From contig JAKIUF010000042.1 in assembly GCA_021647705.1 (NCBI GenBank), forward strand, positions 1 to 40,354: a stretch of 40,354 bases of DNA, read 5' to 3'. Shown in pieces: positions 36,999 through 40,354 of this stretch. The translations under genes were made by a program, and so were the position numbers. A model generated the notes under the pieces. It saw nothing but the letters and a program-made list of their open reading frames with translations, did no database searches and had not been told where the DNA came from. The stretch comes from Gammaproteobacteria bacterium (GTDB taxonomy: Bacteria > Pseudomonadota > Gammaproteobacteria > SZUA-152). The first letter of the stretch is position 1; every line of letters starts with the position of its first letter.

Positions 36999-37082
36999 AA
37001 CGCAGAGGTCGCAAAGACGCAGAGAACGCAAAGTGTTTAGTGTTTTTCTCTGCGTCCTTTGCGCCTCTGCGAGCTCTGCGTT
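36999..37082. repeat. CGCAGAG-type imperfect inverted repeat
   Basis: The left arm has AACGCAGAG, GACGCAGAG and AACGCAAAG units, and the right arm the complementary CTCTGCGTCC, GCCTCTGCG and CTCTGCGTT. They can fold into a long hairpin around a T-rich loop. Repeats of this type are scattered in many bacterial genomes. The sequence just to its right (TTAAATACTCGGTG) resembles window positions 5-18. Confidence 0.75.
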
Positions 37083-37154
37083 AAATACTCGGTGATTTTT
37101 AAATCCGATGTTTTCAGCGCTTAATGTACCTTTAAAGCCTGTGCAACATCTTAC

Positions 37155-37187
37155 CGTAGGTTGGCGGTGAGCTTGCGAACCCCAACG
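37155..37187. repeat. REP-like palindrome, family 2, second copy
   Basis: CGTAGGTTGGCGGTGAGC is followed by TTGCGAACCCCAACG. Arms GTTGG and CCAAC pair. It is the reverse-orientation relative of 6723-6753. Confidence 0.6.
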
Positions 37188-37237
37188 GAATCCATTCAAA
37201 TTGTGGAGTATTCCTCACTCAGTTAACCCCTGTTTCG

Positions 37238-37852
37238 TTAAACTGCGTTACTGAATTTATCCTGAATAACAACCTCATCAATATCAAGTTGCCCGCCTCT
37301 TGGTGCGGCATCTTTCACTCCTTTCCCGATAGCAACAAACATAGAAATCACATGGTCATCCGGGAGCTGAATAAGCTCAGCCACTTTATCAAAATCAAAA
37401 CCATCCATAGGACAAGAATCATACCCCATCTCTTTAGCGGCCAACATTAACGTTTGCGCCGCAATACCACAGGACCGAAACGCCTCGTCTCTTTGCACCT
37501 CTTCTTTTCCCCGGTAATAGCCATCAATAGTAGGAAGCATAAAATTCTGCACCTCACTTCCCGCATTGGCCCAATAGCGAGCAGGCTCTTTTTCCCAGGC
37601 TTTCAGGTCAGCACAAATGATAACCAATAAAGAACAATCGGTTACCTGCGCCTGACCCCACGCCGCCTCCTTTATCTGGAGGCGTAACTCATTATCTTTT
37701 ACAACGACAAATCGCCAGTTTTGTATATTGAAAGCCGTTGGAGACAACATGGTTAAAGATAACAGCTCCTTTTCTTCATTTTTCGGTATTTCATAACGGG
37801 CATCAAACTCTTTAACCGCTCGACGGCTTGTAATGGCTTCCTTCGTATTCAT
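37238..37852 (-). CDS. Nitroreductase family protein
   Basis: The 204-residue flavoprotein belongs to the nitroreductase (NfsB/YdgI-like) family, which reduces nitroaromatics or quinones with NAD(P)H and FMN. The N-terminal ITSRRAVKEFD supplies the FMN-phosphate-binding Arg residues, SPTAFNIQNWRFVVV is the SPSxxNxQPW-type motif, and CGIAAQTLMLAAKEMGYDSCPMDGFD is the conserved second half. It is transcribed away from the HxlR-type regulator gene, 127 bp apart, a common arrangement in which the regulator controls the reductase in response to electrophiles or oxidants. Confidence 0.93.
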   Translation of the reverse strand: MNTKEAITSRRAVKEFDARYEIPKNEEKELLSLTMLSPTAFNIQNWRFVVVKDNELRLQIKEAAWGQAQVTDCSLLVIICADLKAWEKEPARYWANAGSEVQNFMLPTIDGYYRGKEEVQRDEAFRSCGIAAQTLMLAAKEMGYDSCPMDGFDFDKVAELIQLPDDHVISMFVAIGKGVKDAAPRGGQLDIDEVVIQDKFSNAV

Positions 37853-37979
37853 ATTTGACCCCTGTTGTGTCTCTCAACCAGAAAACTTAATGTTATGCTA
37901 TACACACCAATATTGTAAGAACGCACATTTTTGTAACATAGGCACACAATGTATACCGTGAAAGTGAGACCTGACTATC
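37853..37979. promoter_or_regulatory. Divergent promoter region of nitroreductase and hxlR-type genes
   Basis: The 127-bp gap between the divergent starts must hold both promoters. Two TTGTAA elements lie at 37913-37918 and 37931-37936, and TATACA (near 37900) faces TGTATA (near 37950); either could be the regulator's site. GGGGT lies 6 bases before the nitroreductase ATG. The boxes are read by eye and are tentative. Confidence 0.4.
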
Positions 37980-38330
37980 ATGACGAATAAAAATCAATTT
38001 TGCAGATTTGGGTGCCCAGTGGAAGCTGCTTTGGAAGTCCTGGGCGGAAAATGGAAAGGGCTGATTCTTTATTACCTGAGGGGCGAGACCCGGCGATTCA
38101 ATGAACTGAAACGACTTATTCCAGGTATTACCCAGAGGATGCTGACAAAACAATTAAGAGAATTAGAAGCCGACAAAATTGTACACCGGGAAATCTTCCA
38201 GGAAATTCCACCCAAAGTGGAATATTCCCTGACAAACTTTGGACTGACACTTACCCCTATTCTTGAAGCACTTCAGATATGGGGGGTTGAATACATCGAA
38301 GAAATCACGAAAATCCGTAATGAAGCCTGA
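37980..38330 (+). CDS. HxlR-family transcriptional regulator
   Basis: The 116-residue protein has the HxlR-type winged helix-turn-helix: [20 protein letters not shown] (~12-31), the recognition region [17 protein letters not shown], and the wing [16 protein letters not shown]. Two Cys at 8 and 12 (FCRFGCP) lie where redox- or aldehyde-sensing members (HypR, YodB) keep their sensor Cys. It probably represses the divergent nitroreductase and itself and responds to disulfide or electrophile stress; this is inferred from family and layout. Confidence 0.93.
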   Translation: MTNKNQFCRFGCPVEAALEVLGGKWKGLILYYLRGETRRFNELKRLIPGITQRMLTKQLRELEADKIVHREIFQEIPPKVEYSLTNFGLTLTPILEALQIWGVEYIEEITKIRNEA

Positions 38331-38421
38331 TGCCTAAAAGTATGAAAAAGACGTGCGGCGTATTTACGGAAGTGTTTTATTTGATTTAAAGGGAGAGCAT
38401 AAAGAGGTCACGTGTTTCACG

Positions 38422-38451
38422 TTACATAATGTTTATTTGCTCATTATGTAA
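38422..38451. repeat. Perfect 10-bp inverted repeat downstream of the HxlR gene
   Basis: TTACATAATG (38422-38431) and CATTATGTAA (38442-38451) are separated by 10 bases. A T7 run lies ~14 bases further on. It may be a weak terminator or an operator. The rest of 38331-38531 contains nothing I recognise. Confidence 0.45.
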
Positions 38452-38531
38452 TATCAAGTAATGATTTTTTTGTGTGGCACAAATGAAGCGTAGTTTGTTT
38501 TTGAATGAATGCCTTGATACTTATTAAGCCT

Positions 38532-39103
38532 TCATAACCCGTCTTTCTCTTCTTCTCTCTGATGCCAAACTCTCAAAACATTTATTGTCTTATCCAGAAC
38601 TAAATACCGACAATATAGCCCCCCAAAATTAGGTCTCTCACCAATTCCGGGTTTGGTGCCTCACTTACTTTTACCCCAAGGAATGGAAACGGCTTCAGTT
38701 TTTTTATTCCGCTTACACAGACATTGGGCAGCCTATGCTTTACGAAATTTGATTTATTAATAAGCACAATGTCGATAATTTATACAAATTTATCGTTTGC
38801 TCACCAGAAAATAAGCTTTTATTTGCAATGCTGCGAAAAGGGGTTTCTCAAAAGCACCTCCGTAGCGCTAACTTTTGCTCCAAACCAATAAAAATGCTCC
38901 ATTCGTTAACAAACACTCAATGAGTTGGATGAAATTCGCACAATCTGAGCATTAATAAAGCAATTTATTTCAAAGTTGGCTGCCCAATGTCTGCTTACAA
39001 GTGAATTAGCGATTTTTTTAGCTGCGCCTGGGTTTTTAACCTCGATAAACTTTCTTAGTCGAACCAAGTCTTCAATCGCTTCTGGCGTATAGACAATTTT
39101 CAT
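38532..39103 (-). pseudogene. RelE/ParE-type toxin gene split by a MITE and frameshifted
   Basis: The N-terminal part (39103 down to 38994) reads MKIVYTPEAIEDLVRLRKF and on to NSLVS. Removing 38718-38993 plus one copy of the 6-bp duplication continues in frame as GIKKLKPFPFLGVKV and NPELVRDLILGGYIV, which completes a typical ParE-fold toxin. Beyond that a one-base deletion shifts the frame; the original end is still legible as YLVLDKTINVLRVWHQREEE, with a stop at 38532-38534. The toxin is therefore dead for two reasons. The antitoxin gene upstream overlaps it by 4 bp and remains intact. Confidence 0.9.
38718..38993. mobile_element. 276-bp MITE-like element inserted in the toxin gene
   Basis: The 16-bp terminal inverted repeats are perfect: CAGACATTGGGCAGCC (38718-38733) and its reverse complement (38978-38993). 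Weaker pairing continues inward (TTTATTAAT on both sides). A 6-bp target duplication CTTACA flanks it (38712-38717 and 38994-38999). It encodes no transposase, so it was moved in trans. The host reading frame is restored exactly when the element and one duplicate are removed, which fixes the boundaries. Confidence 0.9.
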
Positions 39104-39366
39104 ATTTTGGGTGGTGATTGCTCATTGTCCGATCCCCAGCTTTTTAGCCAGTCCACAACTTCTACCTCTTTAACCACTGATTCGTTTTTGACTGACTCTA
39201 GCGCCACGAGGGTGTCGCTCCAGCGTTCTTCCGCAATTAAACGCCTTTCCAGAAACTCTTTAATTGCTTGATTTATAATGTAATTTTTACTTCTATCCAG
39301 CTTTTTGGACAAAATCTCCAGTGGTTTTTCGATATCTGCTTGCAAGCGTATACTGGTTACACCCAT
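39100..39366 (-). CDS. Ribbon-helix-helix (CopG-type) antitoxin
   Basis: The 88-residue protein starts with a ribbon-helix-helix DNA-binding unit (TSIRLQADIEKPLEILSKKL, then DRSKNYIINQAIKEFLERR). Its acidic C-terminal tail, rich in Val, Glu and Trp, would wrap around a ParE/RelE-type toxin. The ATG follows an AAGGGGAAAA ribosome-binding site. It overlaps the toxin start by 4 bp (ATGA). With the toxin destroyed, it can only act as a DNA-binding autoregulator or neutralise a toxin from another locus. Confidence 0.88.
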   Translation of the reverse strand: MGVTSIRLQADIEKPLEILSKKLDRSKNYIINQAIKEFLERRLIAEERWSDTLVALESVKNESVVKEVEVVDWLKSWGSDNEQSPPKI

Positions 39367-39419
39367 GACATTTTCCCCTTAATAAAATACAAACAGTTAC
39401 ATTGTAGTACAAAAAATCA

Positions 39420-40219
39420 ATGGGGTCAGACTCGATTGTTTTAAATAATTCTGCTATTCTTTCCCGAATCATTAATCTGGAAAGAGTTCACTTATGGCGC
39501 GATTACCCCGTTTTGTAATCCCCGGTCAACCTCAGCACGTTATTCAGCGTGGCAATAACCGTGGAATAATTTTTTCTCATGATGATGATTACCGGTTTTA
39601 TTTAAAGAGTCTTCATGATGCTTGTGCAGAGCATCAATGCGTTGTACATGCCTATGTCCTGATGACTAATCATGTTCATTTTTTGATGACCCCGGACCTG
39701 GAAGACAGCATAAGTAAAGTGATGCAAAGCCTGGGGCGGCGTTATGTTCAATATTATAATTACACTTATAGTAGAACAGGTACTTTATGGGAGGGCCGCT
39801 ATAAGGCTACGCTGATCGACTCAGAACAGTATTTATTAACCTGTAGTCGATATATTGAATTGAACCCGGTGCGCGCTAATATGGTACGGCACCCATCGGA
39901 ATATCCATGGTCCAGTTATCATTACAATGCTCTGGGAAAAGAGGATTCGTTAATTTCACCCCAATTATTGTACAAACGATTAGGCAGCTCTCCAGGTGAG
40001 CGGCAAAAAGCTTACCGGCAGCTTTTTCGTACACGTCTTGCAGAGTCGGCAGTAGAGGAAATCAGAGAGGCGACGAATAAATCGTGGGTGCTGGGGAGTG
40101 ATCGATTTAAAGCAAAAATTGAAAAATTAACCGCTCGCCAGGCAGCGCCAAAAGCGCGAGGCGGAGATCGAAAGTCTGAAAGTTATCGGAAATCAAAAAT
40201 CAATCGAGTCTGACCCCAT
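39420..40219. mobile_element. RAYT transposase unit bounded by 19-bp inverted repeats
   Basis: ATGGGGTCAGACTCGATTG (39420-39438) and its exact reverse complement (40201-40219) bound the transposase gene. The right repeat overlaps the last codons and stop of the transposase. The right end abuts the end of an IS110-type transposase fragment, whose final codons are formed by the repeat. Confidence 0.8.
39494..40213 (+). CDS. REP-associated tyrosine transposase (RAYT)
   Basis: The 239-residue protein is a Y1_Tnp-superfamily single-strand transposase of the RAYT group, thought to spread REP/BIME palindromes. The N-terminal LPRFVIPGQPQHVIQRGNNR is the family signature. The metal-binding HUH motif is H60-x-H62 (LMTNHVHFLM), and a tyrosine cluster at 84-90 (RRYVQYYNY) holds the likely nucleophile. 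The ending IELNPVRANMVRHPSEYPWSS is also diagnostic. The gene looks intact. It is a candidate mobiliser for one of the palindrome families in this window, though none has been shown to be its partner. Confidence 0.95.
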   Translation: MARLPRFVIPGQPQHVIQRGNNRGIIFSHDDDYRFYLKSLHDACAEHQCVVHAYVLMTNHVHFLMTPDLEDSISKVMQSLGRRYVQYYNYTYSRTGTLWEGRYKATLIDSEQYLLTCSRYIELNPVRANMVRHPSEYPWSSYHYNALGKEDSLISPQLLYKRLGSSPGERQKAYRQLFRTRLAESAVEEIREATNKSWVLGSDRFKAKIEKLTARQAAPKARGGDRKSESYRKSKINRV

Positions 40220-40354
40220 CGATTTTGGCGATGCCATATTCAAGCAATTGCCCACGGGTTTGGTTAACCAGTGCGGTACGTTGTTGTACTTGCCGTTGAC
40301 GTATACGGTGAAGCAACTGGATATCCTGCTGTGCAATGGTCTTGGATGATACAT
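40200..40354 (-). pseudogene. IS110-family transposase fragment, runs off the window
   Basis: On the minus strand the edge reads KTIAQQDIQLLHRIRQRQ, then VQQRTALVNQTRGQLLEYGI, followed by AKIDGVRLD and a stop. This is the RTALVNQ(I/T)RGLLAEYGI region of IS110-type (DEDD) transposases. Its last ~6 codons and stop are made by the RAYT terminal repeat, so the gene is truncated at that junction. The 5' part lies outside the window, so its completeness upstream is unknown. Confidence 0.75.

Larger units (their letters stand above)
36921..37237. other. Repeat-bearing spacer between lpd and the nitroreductase gene
   Basis: The genes on either side converge here. The spacer holds two repeat elements (36999-37082 and 37155-37187) and no gene. 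No classical terminator with a U-tract is seen; the repeats may fulfil that role. Confidence 0.5.

Noticed and set aside
38906-39103. 65-codon frame as a complete toxin
   Set aside because: Its last ~30 residues are encoded by the inserted MITE; the true toxin end lies beyond the element.

Overview
The window looks like chromosomal DNA of a gammaproteobacterium of moderate G+C. The clue is a sucA-sucB-lpd operon (2-oxoglutarate dehydrogenase) with gammaproteobacterial-type proteins, together with many short palindromic repeats, a REP-associated tyrosine transposase and several decayed insertion elements. I cannot resolve the order or genus. Most of the window is accessory DNA. No rRNA, tRNA or CRISPR array was seen.

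Region 1 (1-20735) is a defence-rich island. It opens with a palindromic repeat enclosing a decayed hsdS fragment. The Wadjet-type genes jetC (SMC-like ATPase) and jetD (Toprim-type nuclease subunit) follow; jetA and jetB are not in the window. Next come a secreted orphan protein, a chemoreceptor (MCP) and a stand-alone response regulator, with a decayed second copy of the regulator's C-terminal part on the far side of the MCP. A long minus-strand type I restriction-modification operon follows. In transcription order it reads: half-size hsdS, hsdM, dinD, full-size hsdS, rhuM, a truncated hsdR 5' end, a DUF3800 gene, hsdR and a YgjP-like metallopeptidase.

Region 2 (20825-28236, minus strand) is the most unusual part. 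In transcription order it has a possible Met-Gly-rich micro-peptide, an IS256-family remnant, a PqqD-like protein, an ATP-grasp ligase, a possible 40-codon ORF, a LysA-like PLP decarboxylase, a urea-transporter/M23 peptidase fusion and a TolC-like outer-membrane protein. Together these resemble a peptide-modification and export pathway. I cannot match it to a named system.

Region 3 (28237-36920, plus strand) has about 1.1 kb of AT-rich DNA with no recognisable gene. Then come a chorismate-lyase-like protein, an Sfp-type phosphopantetheinyl transferase, a 186-bp inverted-repeat element and the sucA-sucB-lpd core operon.

Region 4 (36921-40354) holds two repeat elements and a nitroreductase divergent from an HxlR-type regulator. 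It also holds a toxin-antitoxin pair whose ParE-like toxin gene is split by a 276-bp MITE-like element with a clean target-site duplication. The window ends with a RAYT transposase bounded by 19-bp inverted repeats, which abuts an IS110-type transposase fragment running off the edge.
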